Of a stretch of 64,000 bases of DNA, positions 1 through 8,741 are shown piece after piece (the first letter of the stretch is position 1; the number at the start of each line of letters is the position of its first letter). The notes beneath the pieces were generated by a model that saw nothing but the letters and a program-made list of their open reading frames with translations, searched no databases and was not told the DNA's origin. Made by a program: the position numbers and the translations under genes. The stretch comes from Goodfellowiella coeruleoviolacea. Lineage in GTDB: Bacteria; Actinomycetota; Actinomycetes; Mycobacteriales; Pseudonocardiaceae. The stretch is taken from the NCBI RefSeq assembly GCF_024171785.1, contig NZ_JAMTCK010000022.1:1-64000 (forward strand), given 5' to 3'.

Positions 1-336
1 GCACGTGCGGCTACCGAGAGGGGTATCGACCCTGACCGGATCTCCTTGACCGTGACATTGCGGGCTGCCCGCCACTCGCTGGTCCTCGCCCGCACGGCAG
101 GTGGGGGCGAGGGCTTGGCCGGTGCCGTACCCGCGGGGATCCGCCACGCGATGCTGAACCCGCGCGAACTCGGCCCGAAGCATCGCCGATCACGGATTCT
201 GCCCCGGCGCGTCAAACGGCCAGTCTCGCCCTTTGCCTACAACAAGACCAGACACGACGAATCCTTGTCCCGGGTGAGGATCAGCTACAGCATCACCCCG
301 CCAACACCCGACTTGACACCTGGCTCAACGACCTAA
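1..336 (+). mobile_element. C-terminal remnant of an IS4-type transposase (cut by window start)
   Basis: Frame 1 is open from the first base to a TAA at 334-336, giving about 111 residues with no start inside the window needed. It reads GIDPDRISLTVTLRAARH near the start, and later a basic stretch ending RRVKRPVSPFAYNKTR. Both resemble the end of IS4-family DDE transposases, where a D-P-D-R-[IV]-S-F-x-x-A-L-R-A-A-R helix is followed by a short basic tail. The catalytic core would lie upstream, outside the window, so activity cannot be judged. A dispersed repeat begins 14 bases after the stop and might be an element end. The family match is from memory and moderately sure. Confidence 0.55.
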
Positions 337-349
337 CTTCACGGCATTG

Positions 350-387
350 CTTTGCAAACCCCGCGAGTTGACACGTCAGGCAGGGCC
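350..387. repeat. Dispersed intergenic repeat, copy A
   Basis: This 38-base stretch matches 51557-51594 in inverted orientation. After reverse complementing, the first 12 bases and the last 20 bases (ending aactcgcggggtttgcaaag) are identical and only a 6-base centre differs. It lies 14 bases downstream of the transposase remnant stop. It does not code. It could be an insertion-element end, a MITE or a REP-like family. Two copies 51 kb apart in non-coding DNA suggest more copies in the genome. Confidence 0.7.
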
Positions 388-499
388 GTGTGGGTGAAGG
401 ACGGGCCGGTCAGGCGGGTGCGGCGGTGGTGATGAGGGGCGTGGGCAGGACGAATACCGGGAGATGAGTCGGATTCACCTGACCACGCCGGCCCGACCC

Positions 500-841
500 C
501 TAGCGCGCGGGTAGGTCGAGGTAGCAGACCTGACCCGGCAGCGGCTGGACGTTGTCGCGGATCAGCGCGTCGACCGCGGCCAGGATGCGGTCGGCGGACT
601 CCTCGGGACCGGTCGGCCACGGCACGAACGTCCCGCCGGTGTGCTCCCCCGGCCGCAGGGTGCCTTCCCTGACCAGCTGGGCGGCGACATCCCTGGCGCG
701 TCGCCTCGGGTCCTCGGACGAGTCGGTGGCCCGGGTGATCTCGGTGACCATGTACACGAGTTCGCCGAAGAAGATCGGCTCCCTGGTCTCGACGATCTCC
801 TCCACCACGTACTGCCGCAACTCGGCCAGGTCATCGGACAT
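500..841 (-). CDS. Small hypothetical protein, partner of the upstream toxin-like gene
   Basis: A 113-residue acidic protein starting MSDDLAELRQYVVEEIVE and ending CYLDLPAR. Its ATG lies 11 bases inside the 3' end of the preceding gene (831-1484), so the two are almost certainly translationally coupled. It looks mostly helical with no signal peptide or membrane segment. I do not recognise the family. Its position directly after a gene with a toxin-like C-terminus would suit an immunity or chaperone role, but this is inference from context only. Confidence 0.7.
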   Translation of the reverse strand: MSDDLAELRQYVVEEIVETREPIFFGELVYMVTEITRATDSSEDPRRRARDVAAQLVREGTLRPGEHTGGTFVPWPTGPEESADRILAAVDALIRDNVQPLPGQVCYLDLPAR

Positions 842-1484
842 GCTGACCCCAGCCCTCCGGTCGCACGTGGATCTTGAGACGGCGGTGCGGGGTGAACACG
901 TCCACGATCGGGCACGCGGCCGAGGCCGCCCGACGCCGGTGGCCGATGAGCGTGCCGTCCGGCAGTTCGCGGATGGTGCCGTCGTAGGCGGGCGCGTCGA
1001 GCACCTGCCCGCCGCGCGAGAGGGTGGTGAGCAGATCGTCCAGTTCGGACGGTGACCGCACCTCGCGGACCGGCCGGGTGCGCAGGCGGCCACCGGCTCG
1101 GCCGATCGCCGCACCGCTGTCGCCCACGTGCTCGGCCGCGGTCTTGCCGCGCCAGGTGGCCGGCGCGCCGCGGTCGGCCCGCGCCGCCGGGGTGTCCTGG
1201 CCACCGCCGAGCCGGTCCAGGATCGCCGCGACCGAGTTCTCGGCCTGCTGCCAGCCCTGGATCAGGTCGGCGAGCAGGGCGCGCGCCTGGTCGAACCGGG
1301 CCAGCGCCAGCTCGGGTGGGTAGTGCGCCGAGCCGGCGAGCGCGGTGCCGGCGAGTGTGGCGGCCTCGGTGGCGGTCTCGGCCGCGGCGTGCAGGATCTC
1401 GATGGTTTCCTCGGTCATGTCCAGGGCCAGCCGCACCCGCGCGGCCACGTCCTGGAGGGTTGTCGCGTCGCTCTGTCTGCCCAT
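831..1484 (-). CDS. Helical protein with toxin-like C-terminal module, unknown function
   Basis: 217 residues. The N-terminal ~95 residues (MGRQSDATTLQDVAARVRLA onwards) are a predicted helical bundle rich in Ala, Glu and Leu, like WXG100/DUF6244-type actinobacterial proteins. After a Gly/Ala/Arg linker, the C-terminal ~65 residues contain ELPDGTLIGHR and then PIVDVFTPHRRLKIHV. This resembles the short beta-rich ends (DGT-x-x-x-x-R ... ID[IV] ... K[IV]H[IV]) I recall on actinobacterial polymorphic-toxin candidates. No signal peptide is seen. It overlaps the next gene by 11 bases. A housekeeping role cannot be excluded, and the toxin reading is a weak, memory-based comparison. Confidence 0.65.
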   Translation of the reverse strand: MGRQSDATTLQDVAARVRLALDMTEETIEILHAAAETATEAATLAGTALAGSAHYPPELALARFDQARALLADLIQGWQQAENSVAAILDRLGGGQDTPAARADRGAPATWRGKTAAEHVGDSGAAIGRAGGRLRTRPVREVRSPSELDDLLTTLSRGGQVLDAPAYDGTIRELPDGTLIGHRRRAASAACPIVDVFTPHRRLKIHVRPEGWGQHVR

Positions 1485-1593
1485 AAATCCCCTAAAGCGT
1501 GACAGTTCGCATCGGTTTGGTTACCGATAGCGATAGTGCCACGGGATGATCATCACGGGAAGGCGTGCGGCGCGAGCCCACCGCAACAGAGCA

Positions 1594-1634
1594 AGGGTGG
1601 GGCGGGGCCGGTGCTGCCGGCCCCGCCCCACCCT
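1594..1634 (-). terminator. Hairpin terminator after pyc
   Basis: A perfect 18-base-pair GC-rich stem (1594-1611 with 1617-1634) and a 5-base loop sit 33 bases beyond the pyc stop codon. There is no strong U tract, which is common for actinobacterial terminators. It separates pyc from the toxin-like cassette, which must have its own promoter in 1485-1593. Confidence 0.8.
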
Positions 1635-1666
1635 GTCGTCGAACCCGGTACCCGCCGGAAACCCGG

Positions 1667-4600
1667 TCAGGACAACACGATCAGCAGGTCGCCGCCCTCG
1701 ACCTGTTGCACGGACTGGATGGCCAGCCGGGTGACCGTGCCGGACCTGGCCGCGGTGATGGCGGCCTCCATCTTCATGGCCTCGATGGTGGCCACGGTCT
1801 GGCCGGCCTCCACCTGGTCGCCCTCGGCCACGGCCAGCGTGACCACGCCGGCGAACGGCGCGGCCACGTGGTTGGGGTTGCCCCGGTCGGCCTTCTCCGC
1901 CGCGGGCAGGTCGGTGGCTGCCGAGCGGTCGCGCACCTGGATGGGCCGCAGCTGCCCGTTGAGCGTGGCCATCACCGTGCGCATGCCGCGCTCGTCGGCC
2001 TCGCCGATCGCCTCCAGGCCGATGAACAGCCGCACGCCCGGCTCCAGGTCGACCGAGTACTCCTCGCCCGGCCGCAACCCGTAGAAGAAGTCCTTGCTGC
2101 GCAACACGCTGGTGTCGCCGTAGGCCTCGCGGTGGGCCAGGAACTCCTTGGTGGGTCCGGGGAACAGCAGCCGGTTGAGGGTGTGCTTGGGGTCGGTCTC
2201 CAGGCCGAGCTTGTCGTCGGCGGTCAGCTCGGCCACGCCCTTGGGCGCGGGCCGGCCGGCCAGTGCCTTGCTGCGGAACGGCTCGGGCCAGCCGCCCGGC
2301 GGGTCGCCCAGTTCGCCGTGCAGGAAGCCGATCACCGAGTCGGGGATGTCGAACCGGCCCGGCTCGGCCTCGAACTCCTCGGGCGAGACCCCGGAGCCGA
2401 CCAGGTGCAGTGCCAGGTCACCGACCACTTTGGACGACGGGGTGACCTTGACCAGCCGGCCGAGCATCCGGTCGGCCGCCGCGTACATGGCCTCGATGTC
2501 CTCGAACTTGTCGGCCAGGCCCAACGCGATCGCCTGCTGGCGCAGGTTGGACAGCTGCCCGCCGGGGATCTCGTGCCGGTAGACCCGGCCGGTCGGCGAG
2601 GGCACCCCGGACTCGAAGGGCTGGTAGACCCGGCGCACCGCCTCCCAGTAGGGCTCCAGGTCGCACACGGCCGCCAGGTCCAGTCCGGTGGTGCGGTCGC
2701 TGTGGTCGGTGGCGGCCACGATCGCGGACAGCGGCGGCTGCGAGGTGGTGCCGGCCATGGACGCGGACGCGCCGTCCACCGCGTCCACCCCGGCCTGGAT
2801 GGCCGCCAGGTAGGTGGCCAGCTGGCCGCCGGCGGTGTCGTGGGTGTGCAGGTGCACGGGCAGGTCGAACTCCCGACGCAGCGCGGTCACCAGCTTGCTC
2901 GCCGCGGGCGGGCGGAGCAGACCGGCCATGTCCTTGATGGCCAGCACGTGCGCGCCGGCCCGGACGATCTGCTCGGCCAGCCGCAGGTAGTAGTCCAGGG
3001 TGTAGAGCCGCTCGTCCGGGTCGGCCAGGTCGGCGGTGTAGCACAGGGCCACCTCGGCCACGGCCGCGCCGGTGTCGCGCACCGCCTGGATGGCCGGCCG
3101 CATCTGCTCCACGTCGTTGAGCGCGTCGAAGATCCGGAAGATGTCCACGCCGGTGGCGGTGGCCTCCTCCACGAACGCCTGGGTCACCGCCTCCGGGTAG
3201 GGCGTGTAGCCCACGGTGTTGCGGCCGCGCAGCAGCATCTGCAGGCACAGGTTGGGCAGGGCCTCGCGCAGCGCGGCCAGCCGCTCCCACGGGTCCTCGG
3301 CCAGGAAGCGCAGGGCCACGTCGTAGGTGGCGCCACCCCAGCACTCCACGGACAGCAGCTGCGAGGTCATCCGGGCCACGTGCGGGGCCACCGCGAGCAG
3401 GTCCCGGGTGCGCACCCGGGTGGCCAGCAGCGACTGGTGGGCGTCGCGGAAGGTGGTGTCGGTGACCCACACCTGGTCGGAGTCGCGCAGCCAGCGGGCG
3501 AAGCCCTCCGGCCCCAGCTCGGTCAGCCGCTGCTTGGTGCCGGCCGGCGGCGCCTCGCTCAGGTCCAGCGCCGGCAGCTTCACCTGCGGGTCGACCACGG
3601 TCGGGCGGGGGCCGTTGGGCCGGTTGACCGTGACGTCGGCGAGGTAGGTGAGCAGCCGGGTGCCCCGGTCGGCCGGGTGACGGGCGGTGAGCAGGTGCGG
3701 GCGCTGCTCGATGAACGCCGTGGTGGCCCGGCCCTCGTAGAAGTCGGGCTCGTCCAGCACCGCCTGCAGGAACGGGATGTTGGTGGACACGCCCCGGATG
3801 CGGAACTCGGCGACCGCGCGCCGCGCCCTGGCCACGGCCGCGGCGAAGGTCCGGCCCCGGCAGGTCAGCTTCACCAGCATGGAGTCGAAGTGCGCGCTGA
3901 TCGCCGCGCCCGCATGCACGGTGCCGCCGTCCAGCCGGATGCCCGAGCCGCCCGGCGAGCGGTAGGCGGTGATCATGCCGGTGTCCGGGCGGAACTCGTT
4001 GGCCGGGTCCTCGGTGGTGATCCGGCACTGCAGGGCCGCGCCGCGCAGGGTGATCGCGTCCTGGCTCAGCCCCAGGTCGGACAGGGTCTCGCCGGCCGCG
4101 ATGCGCAGCTGGGAGTGCACCAGGTCCACGTCGGTGACCTCCTCGGTCACCGTGTGCTCGACCTGGATGCGCGGGTTCATCTCGATGAACACGTGGTTGC
4201 CCGCGCGGTCCACCAGGAACTCGACCGTGCCGGCGTTGCGGTAGCCGATGTGCCTGGCGAAGGCCACGGCGTGGGCGCAGATGCGCTCCCGCAGCGCCGG
4301 GTCCAGGTTGGGGGCTGGCGCGATCTCGATGACCTTCTGGTGGCGGCGCTGCACCGAGCAGTCCCGCTCGAACAGGTGGATCACGTTGCCGGCGCCGTCG
4401 GCGAGCACCTGCACCTCGATGTGGCGCGGCTCGACCACGGCCTGTTCCAGGAACACGGTGGGGTCGCCGAACGCGGACTCGGCCTCGCGCATGGCCGCCT
4501 CCAGCGCCTCGCGCAGGGCCGAGCGCTCCTCGACGCGGCGCATGCCCCGGCCGCCACCGCCGGCCACGGCCTTGACGAACACCGGGAAGCCGATCTCCTC

Positions 4601-5044
4601 GGCCGCGGCCAGCAGCTCCTCGACCCGGCTGGACGGGGCGGACGAGCGCAGCACCGGCAGGCCGGCTTCCCTGGCCGCGGCCACGGCGCGGGCCTTGTTG
4701 CCGGTCAGCTGGAGCACGTCGGCGCTCGGACCGACGAAGGTGATGCCGGCGTCCGCGCAGGCCTGGGCCAGCTCCGGGTTCTCGGACAGGAAGCCGTAGC
4801 CGGGGTAGACGGCGTCGGCGCCGGCCTTGCGCGCGGCCTTGATGATCTCGGCCACCGACAGGTAGGCCCGCACGGGATGGCCTGGCTCACCGATCTCGTA
4901 CGCCTCGTCGGCCTTGAGCCGGTGCCACGAGTTGCGGTCCTCGTGGGGGAACACGGCCACGGTCTGGGCGCCCAGTTCGTAGGCGGCCCGGAACGCCCGG
5001 ATGGCGATCTCACCGCGGTTGGCGACAAGCACCTTGCGGAACAT
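1667..5044 (-). CDS. pyc: Pyruvate carboxylase
   Basis: This 1125-residue single-chain biotin enzyme carboxylates pyruvate to oxaloacetate using ATP and bicarbonate (anaplerosis). The domains run in the expected order. The biotin carboxylase begins KVLVANRGEIAIRAFRAA, with the ATP-grasp glycine loop AVAGGGGRGM and the EMNPRIQVEHTVTEE motif. The carboxyltransferase TIM barrel starts near WVTDTTFRDAHQSLLATR, followed by the PYC/OADA conserved domain. The C-terminal biotinyl domain has EAMKME with biotin-accepting Lys1091. Length matches the usual ~1125-1150. An aggaggt ribosome site at 5052-5058 fixes the ATG start. It appears monocistronic, with a hairpin terminator 33 bases downstream. Confidence 0.97.
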   Translation of the reverse strand: MFRKVLVANRGEIAIRAFRAAYELGAQTVAVFPHEDRNSWHRLKADEAYEIGEPGHPVRAYLSVAEIIKAARKAGADAVYPGYGFLSENPELAQACADAGITFVGPSADVLQLTGNKARAVAAAREAGLPVLRSSAPSSRVEELLAAAEEIGFPVFVKAVAGGGGRGMRRVEERSALREALEAAMREAESAFGDPTVFLEQAVVEPRHIEVQVLADGAGNVIHLFERDCSVQRRHQKVIEIAPAPNLDPALRERICAHAVAFARHIGYRNAGTVEFLVDRAGNHVFIEMNPRIQVEHTVTEEVTDVDLVHSQLRIAAGETLSDLGLSQDAITLRGAALQCRITTEDPANEFRPDTGMITAYRSPGGSGIRLDGGTVHAGAAISAHFDSMLVKLTCRGRTFAAAVARARRAVAEFRIRGVSTNIPFLQAVLDEPDFYEGRATTAFIEQRPHLLTARHPADRGTRLLTYLADVTVNRPNGPRPTVVDPQVKLPALDLSEAPPAGTKQRLTELGPEGFARWLRDSDQVWVTDTTFRDAHQSLLATRVRTRDLLAVAPHVARMTSQLLSVECWGGATYDVALRFLAEDPWERLAALREALPNLCLQMLLRGRNTVGYTPYPEAVTQAFVEEATATGVDIFRIFDALNDVEQMRPAIQAVRDTGAAVAEVALCYTADLADPDERLYTLDYYLRLAEQIVRAGAHVLAIKDMAGLLRPPAASKLVTALRREFDLPVHLHTHDTAGGQLATYLAAIQAGVDAVDGASASMAGTTSQPPLSAIVAATDHSDRTTGLDLAAVCDLEPYWEAVRRVYQPFESGVPSPTGRVYRHEIPGGQLSNLRQQAIALGLADKFEDIEAMYAAADRMLGRLVKVTPSSKVVGDLALHLVGSGVSPEEFEAEPGRFDIPDSVIGFLHGELGDPPGGWPEPFRSKALAGRPAPKGVAELTADDKLGLETDPKHTLNRLLFPGPTKEFLAHREAYGDTSVLRSKDFFYGLRPGEEYSVDLEPGVRLFIGLEAIGEADERGMRTVMATLNGQLRPIQVRDRSAATDLPAAEKADRGNPNHVAAPFAGVVTLAVAEGDQVEAGQTVATIEAMKMEAAITAARSGTVTRLAIQSVQQVEGGDLLIVLS

Positions 5045-5200
5045 GCCGGCTACCTCCTGTTACTCAGGGGTACTCAGGGGTCGGTCACGGCACGTTACCC
5101 CGGGTGTCCCGGATCACGGGAGACTTGTCCCAGGTGACGGACGTCATCGTGATCGATCTGTACACCGCCCGTGCACCGGGTCCCTCACCCAGGGTCGTGG

Positions 5201-6322
5201 TCAGCTCGCCGGGAGGGTGAACGGGATCTCGGCGGCCCCACTGGCCGGCCAGGGCTCGCTGGTACCCCCAGTGTCGCAGTTGAGGGTGGTCGGCGCGACC
5301 CGCAGCGTGGCCGTGGCCAGGTCGGCGGGTACCTCGAAGGTCACCACCGCGCCGTCCGAGTCGAACCTGGAGTGCCGGTCCACCGGCTGGTAGGTGCCGC
5401 CCTTGTCGTCGGTGAGGGTGTACGCGGGCAGCGGGACCGCGCACTGGGACGCGTAGCCGGAGTTCGGGCCCTCGCCGACCGCCTTGTACCGCAGCACCAG
5501 CCACGCCTTGTCCCGCGCCTCGGGGGCGTTGCCGGTGACCGGCGCGAAGTAGGTCAGCTCGGCGCGCTCCACCGGGATGGTGAACCTGGTGGGCCCCTCG
5601 TCATCGCCGGGTCGGGTGAACTCGAAGGAGCTGGGCGTCAGCCGCTCCACCCACACCGTGGGGTAGTCGTCGGACCGGTACAGCACGGCCGGCTGGTCGC
5701 CGGTGCGCCGGCCGTCCAGCAGGTCGAAGCGCTGGGCCAGGTCCGAGTACTTCAGTTGCAGCTCCACGTCGTGCGGGTCCTGCGCGGGCACGCCCACCGC
5801 GTAGTGCAGGGTGCCGTCCTGCTCGCCGTAGGACAGCAGCTCGTCGAAGCCGGGCAGGTTCTGCTGGCGGCCCTCCACCGACACCGACGCGGACACCCTG
5901 CCGGACACCGCGGAACTCTTCTCGTGCCGTTCCACCTTGACCGAGAACACCAGCAGCTTGTTGCCGGTGTCCGGCCGGTAGCCTCGGCCCGAGGTGATCT
6001 CGTCGGTGGTGCCGATCTCGAACACCTTGGCGGAGATGCCGAAGTTGCGCAGGTCGCCGTCGCTGACCGGGTTCAGCCGGGCACCGCTGGTGTCCTCCAG
6101 CTCGGCCACCTCGCCGCGCTTGAGCACCTCGCCGTCGAACGGCTCCGCGCTGCCACTGGTCGTGGTGGCCGAGGCCGAGGTGGCCAGGCTCGTGCCGCTC
6201 ACGCCGGCGGTGGCCTGGCCGGGTGTGCCGGTGCCGCAGCCGGCCGCGGTCATCCCCACCGCCGCCACCCCCACCGCCACCAGCGTCCTCGTCCAGCGGC
6301 CAGACACCACAGCAGCCACCAC
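5201..6322 (-). CDS. Secreted lipoprotein of unknown function
   Basis: About 373 residues using the GTG near 6319-6322, which follows a ggag ribosome site; the open frame continues upstream to 6427, but that extension would bury the signal peptide. The N-terminus has basic residues (SGRWTRT), a hydrophobic stretch and the lipobox TAAGC, so it should be lipidated at about Cys29 and anchored outside the membrane. The mature part has a Thr/Ser-rich linker and then beta-rich sequence with a C-terminal Cys pair region (ASQCAVPL, TTLNCDTG). I do not recognise a named family. It is divergent from the Ser/Thr kinase gene and shares its ~160-base promoter region, so the two may be co-regulated. Confidence 0.8.
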   Translation of the reverse strand: MVAAVVSGRWTRTLVAVGVAAVGMTAAGCGTGTPGQATAGVSGTSLATSASATTTSGSAEPFDGEVLKRGEVAELEDTSGARLNPVSDGDLRNFGISAKVFEIGTTDEITSGRGYRPDTGNKLLVFSVKVERHEKSSAVSGRVSASVSVEGRQQNLPGFDELLSYGEQDGTLHYAVGVPAQDPHDVELQLKYSDLAQRFDLLDGRRTGDQPAVLYRSDDYPTVWVERLTPSSFEFTRPGDDEGPTRFTIPVERAELTYFAPVTGNAPEARDKAWLVLRYKAVGEGPNSGYASQCAVPLPAYTLTDDKGGTYQPVDRHSRFDSDGAVVTFEVPADLATATLRVAPTTLNCDTGGTSEPWPASGAAEIPFTLPAS

Positions 6323-6479
6323 GCACACTCCAGGATTCGCGCGAATCGGATCAACGGGTCGAACGGACCGGCCGGCAGGACCAGGCCATTCCCTCTGACG
6401 TGGCCCCGGCGGATTCGGTTTCATCACGCGTTACCTGGCTGGCTACTCGCCGTGGCGGCGATCTCTAAGCTGCACCGTC

Positions 6480-8183
6480 GTGGATGACGCCGAGCGGTGG
6501 ACGCGGGTGAGCCTGCTGGGCTCGGGTGGCTTCGGCGAGGTGCACCTGGCCTGGGACGCGGTCGAGCGCGGCTGGGTGGCGGTCAAGGAGTTCACCGGGC
6601 ACGACGAACTGGCGCTGCTGCGGTTCGTCATCGAGTCCCGGATCCGCGTCGAGCACCCGCACCTGCTGCGCACGCTCGCCTTCCGGCTGGTCGACGACCA
6701 GGCGGTGCTGGTCACCGAGCTGGCCAGGGGCGGTTCGGTGCGCCAGCTGGTCAGCCAGCACGGGCCGCTGCCGTGGCGCTGGGTGGTCGAGGTGGTGGAC
6801 CAGACCCTGGCCGGACTGGCCGAGCTGCACGCGCGTGCCGTGGTGCACCGCGACCTGAAGCCGGCCAACCTGCTGCTGCGCACACCGGGTTCGGGCCGAC
6901 CCGACGTGGTGGTCGGCGACTTCGGGGTGGCGGCGTGGCGCAGTGTGGCGTTGACCGGGGCGGGCGCGGCCATCGGCACGCCGGGCTACCTGGCGCCGGA
7001 GTACCTCGACGGCCGGCCGCCCGCGCCGGCGACGGACCTGTTCGCGGTGGGGGTGCTGGCCGCGGAACTGCTGGCCGGGCGGCGGCTGGTGCACGTGAGC
7101 AATTCGGCGCTGTTCCACATCCAGACCGACTGGACCGTGGCGCTGCCGCTGCCGGAGGGGGTGCCACCGCCGGTGGCCGCGGTGCTGCGCCGGCTCGCCG
7201 ATCCCGCCGTGGACCGTCGGTTCACCAGCTGCGACCAGGCCAGGGACGCGCTGCGCACCGCCCTGGCGGCCAGTCCGGACGAGCCGGCCGGGCTCACCTC
7301 GGTGGCCGCGCCCGACCTGCTGGCCGCGCTGCCGGCGGGCTGGTCGATCGCGGGTCCGCTGGGCGGAGCCGGGGTGTCCGGCGGCGGGCCGCCGGGCGGG
7401 AAGACCACAGTGGACGGATCGGTGGCCGGTGCCGGCACGCCCCGGCTGGCCGAGCAGGTCACCGCCGCGGCTCCGGCCACGCCGGTATCGCTGTCCGCTG
7501 TGGACAGTCCGGCCAGCTTCGGCCCGATCGGCGCGCCGCCGGACGCCCGGACCACGGTGATGGGCCAGCCCGTGCCCGGCCAACCCATGCCTCAACCCTT
7601 GCCTCAACCCTTGCCTCAACCCGTGCCCAGCCAACCCGTGCCCGGCCAACCGGTGGTCGGCCAACCGGTGGTCGGGCACCTCGCGCCGAGCACCGGCCCG
7701 GTCCACCCGCCCGGTGCCGCCGCGCCTCGGTCCGCCGGGCGGGGCAGGCGCGGCCGGGGCCGGCTGTGGCCGGTGCTGGTGGTGTTCCTGCTGGTCCTGG
7801 GGGGTGCGGGCTACGGCTACCTGGTGGTGAACCGGCCCGGTGGGTCCAGTTCGGACGATCACAGTGGACAGTCGGTGGGCACCGCCGGCCAGCAGCCGAG
7901 CGGATCGGCGGGTGCGAGCGCGACCTGGCATCCGCAGCGGGTGGCCGACTGCCGGCCGGCGGAACTCGGCGAGACCCGGGTGGCCGCCGGTCGCAACCAG
8001 CGCTGCCAGCGCGCGACCGGCGGCGGCCAGCAGTGGGTGGCCGAGCCCGACGGCGGTTTTCCCGCCGGCTCCAACCCCAGCGGCCCGTTCCCCGGCGAGC
8101 GGTGCTCGGCCGAGGCCGACCGCGCGGCCAGTCCCCTCGGCGAGCAGTTGACCTGCCAGTCCGGGACCTGGCGGTCGCGGTGA
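6480..8183 (+). CDS. Membrane Ser/Thr protein kinase (Hanks type)
   Basis: 567 residues. The kinase domain (about 1-265) has the P loop GSGGFGEV, the ATP-binding Lys in VAVKEF, the catalytic loop HRDLKPANLLL, a GDFG magnesium motif and the APE motif (LAPEYL). A Pro/Gln-rich low-complexity region (12-base repeats coding QPLP) follows. One membrane helix (LWPVLVVFLLVLGGAGYGYL) then leads to an outside domain of ~120 residues with four Cys. The layout is that of Pkn receptors but without PASTA repeats, so the ligand is unknown. The start is GTG; a TAAGCT box 8 bases upstream and no clear ribosome site hint at a leaderless message. The stop is 7 bases from the convergent cupin gene. Confidence 0.92.
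   Translation: MDDAERWTRVSLLGSGGFGEVHLAWDAVERGWVAVKEFTGHDELALLRFVIESRIRVEHPHLLRTLAFRLVDDQAVLVTELARGGSVRQLVSQHGPLPWRWVVEVVDQTLAGLAELHARAVVHRDLKPANLLLRTPGSGRPDVVVGDFGVAAWRSVALTGAGAAIGTPGYLAPEYLDGRPPAPATDLFAVGVLAAELLAGRRLVHVSNSALFHIQTDWTVALPLPEGVPPPVAAVLRRLADPAVDRRFTSCDQARDALRTALAASPDEPAGLTSVAAPDLLAALPAGWSIAGPLGGAGVSGGGPPGGKTTVDGSVAGAGTPRLAEQVTAAAPATPVSLSAVDSPASFGPIGAPPDARTTVMGQPVPGQPMPQPLPQPLPQPVPSQPVPGQPVVGQPVVGHLAPSTGPVHPPGAAAPRSAGRGRRGRGRLWPVLVVFLLVLGGAGYGYLVVNRPGGSSSDDHSGQSVGTAGQQPSGSAGASATWHPQRVADCRPAELGETRVAAGRNQRCQRATGGGQQWVAEPDGGFPAGSNPSGPFPGERCSAEADRAASPLGEQLTCQSGTWRSR
7581..7673 (+). repeat. Imperfect 12-15 base tandem repeat inside the kinase gene
   Basis: Repeated ctcaacccttgc-type units code the flexible linker QPMPQPLPQPLP and related QPV-x-G units between the kinase domain and the membrane helix. 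The unit lengths keep the reading frame, so copy-number changes would only alter linker length. Confidence 0.75.
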
Positions 8184-8190
8184 GGCCGGC

Positions 8191-8694
8191 TCAGCCGGCG
8201 GCCCGCGCCTCGCGCCAGATCGGGCTGTCCACGTAGTGGTTGTCGTAGCGCTCGCTGGACGCGGCGATCTCCGCCGGGCTGGCCTCGCCCCGGTTCACCC
8301 GGTCCAGCAGCCGGTAGTAGTCGAAGCGCGCCATGCCCGGGCTGAACAGCACCAGCACGTCCGCGGTCGCGCCGGGCGCCGGGGCGAAGGCGTGCGGCAG
8401 GCGCGGCGGCACGGTGAGGAAGTCGCCCTGGTGCAGGGTGAGCAGCTGCTCGCCGGCCAGCACCTGGAGCGCGCCGTCGAGGACGAAGAAGAACTCGGTG
8501 GCCCTGGTGTGGAAGTGCACCGGGGTGCCGGCGGCTTCCCGGCCGAGGGTGGCGCGGTTGCTGGTCAGCACGCCGCCGGTGCTGTCGGAGTCGGCGAACA
8601 GCGTGATCAGGCTGCCTGGTCCGTCGGTGAGCCGCTCGGCCTGTCCGGCTCGCACCAGCACCGCCGCCTGCCCGTTGAGGTCCGTCGTCGTCAT
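8191..8694 (-). CDS. Cupin-domain protein
   Basis: 167 residues from ATG at 8694 (MTTTDLNGQAAVLVRAGQ). The single cupin barrel has TPVHFHTRATEFFFVLDG, supplying His-x-His and Glu metal ligands, and PRLPHAF supplying the second-motif His. This is the quercetinase-like dioxygenase/isomerase class; the substrate cannot be told from sequence. It is divergent from a MocR-type regulator with only 47 bases between the start codons. By the usual logic of such pairs, that regulator probably controls it. Confidence 0.85.
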   Translation of the reverse strand: MTTTDLNGQAAVLVRAGQAERLTDGPGSLITLFADSDSTGGVLTSNRATLGREAAGTPVHFHTRATEFFFVLDGALQVLAGEQLLTLHQGDFLTVPPRLPHAFAPAPGATADVLVLFSPGMARFDYYRLLDRVNRGEASPAEIAASSERYDNHYVDSPIWREARAAG

Positions 8695-8741
8695 GACAAC
8701 GAACCTAGCCAGCCAACAGACCGGGGTTATGGTGCATTTCC

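Noticed and set aside
1565-5137. 1190-residue open frame antisense to pyc
   Set aside because: It mirrors pyc; the Gly/His/Val/Gln-rich product is typical of reading GC-rich DNA on the opposite strand, and pyc on the other strand is certain.
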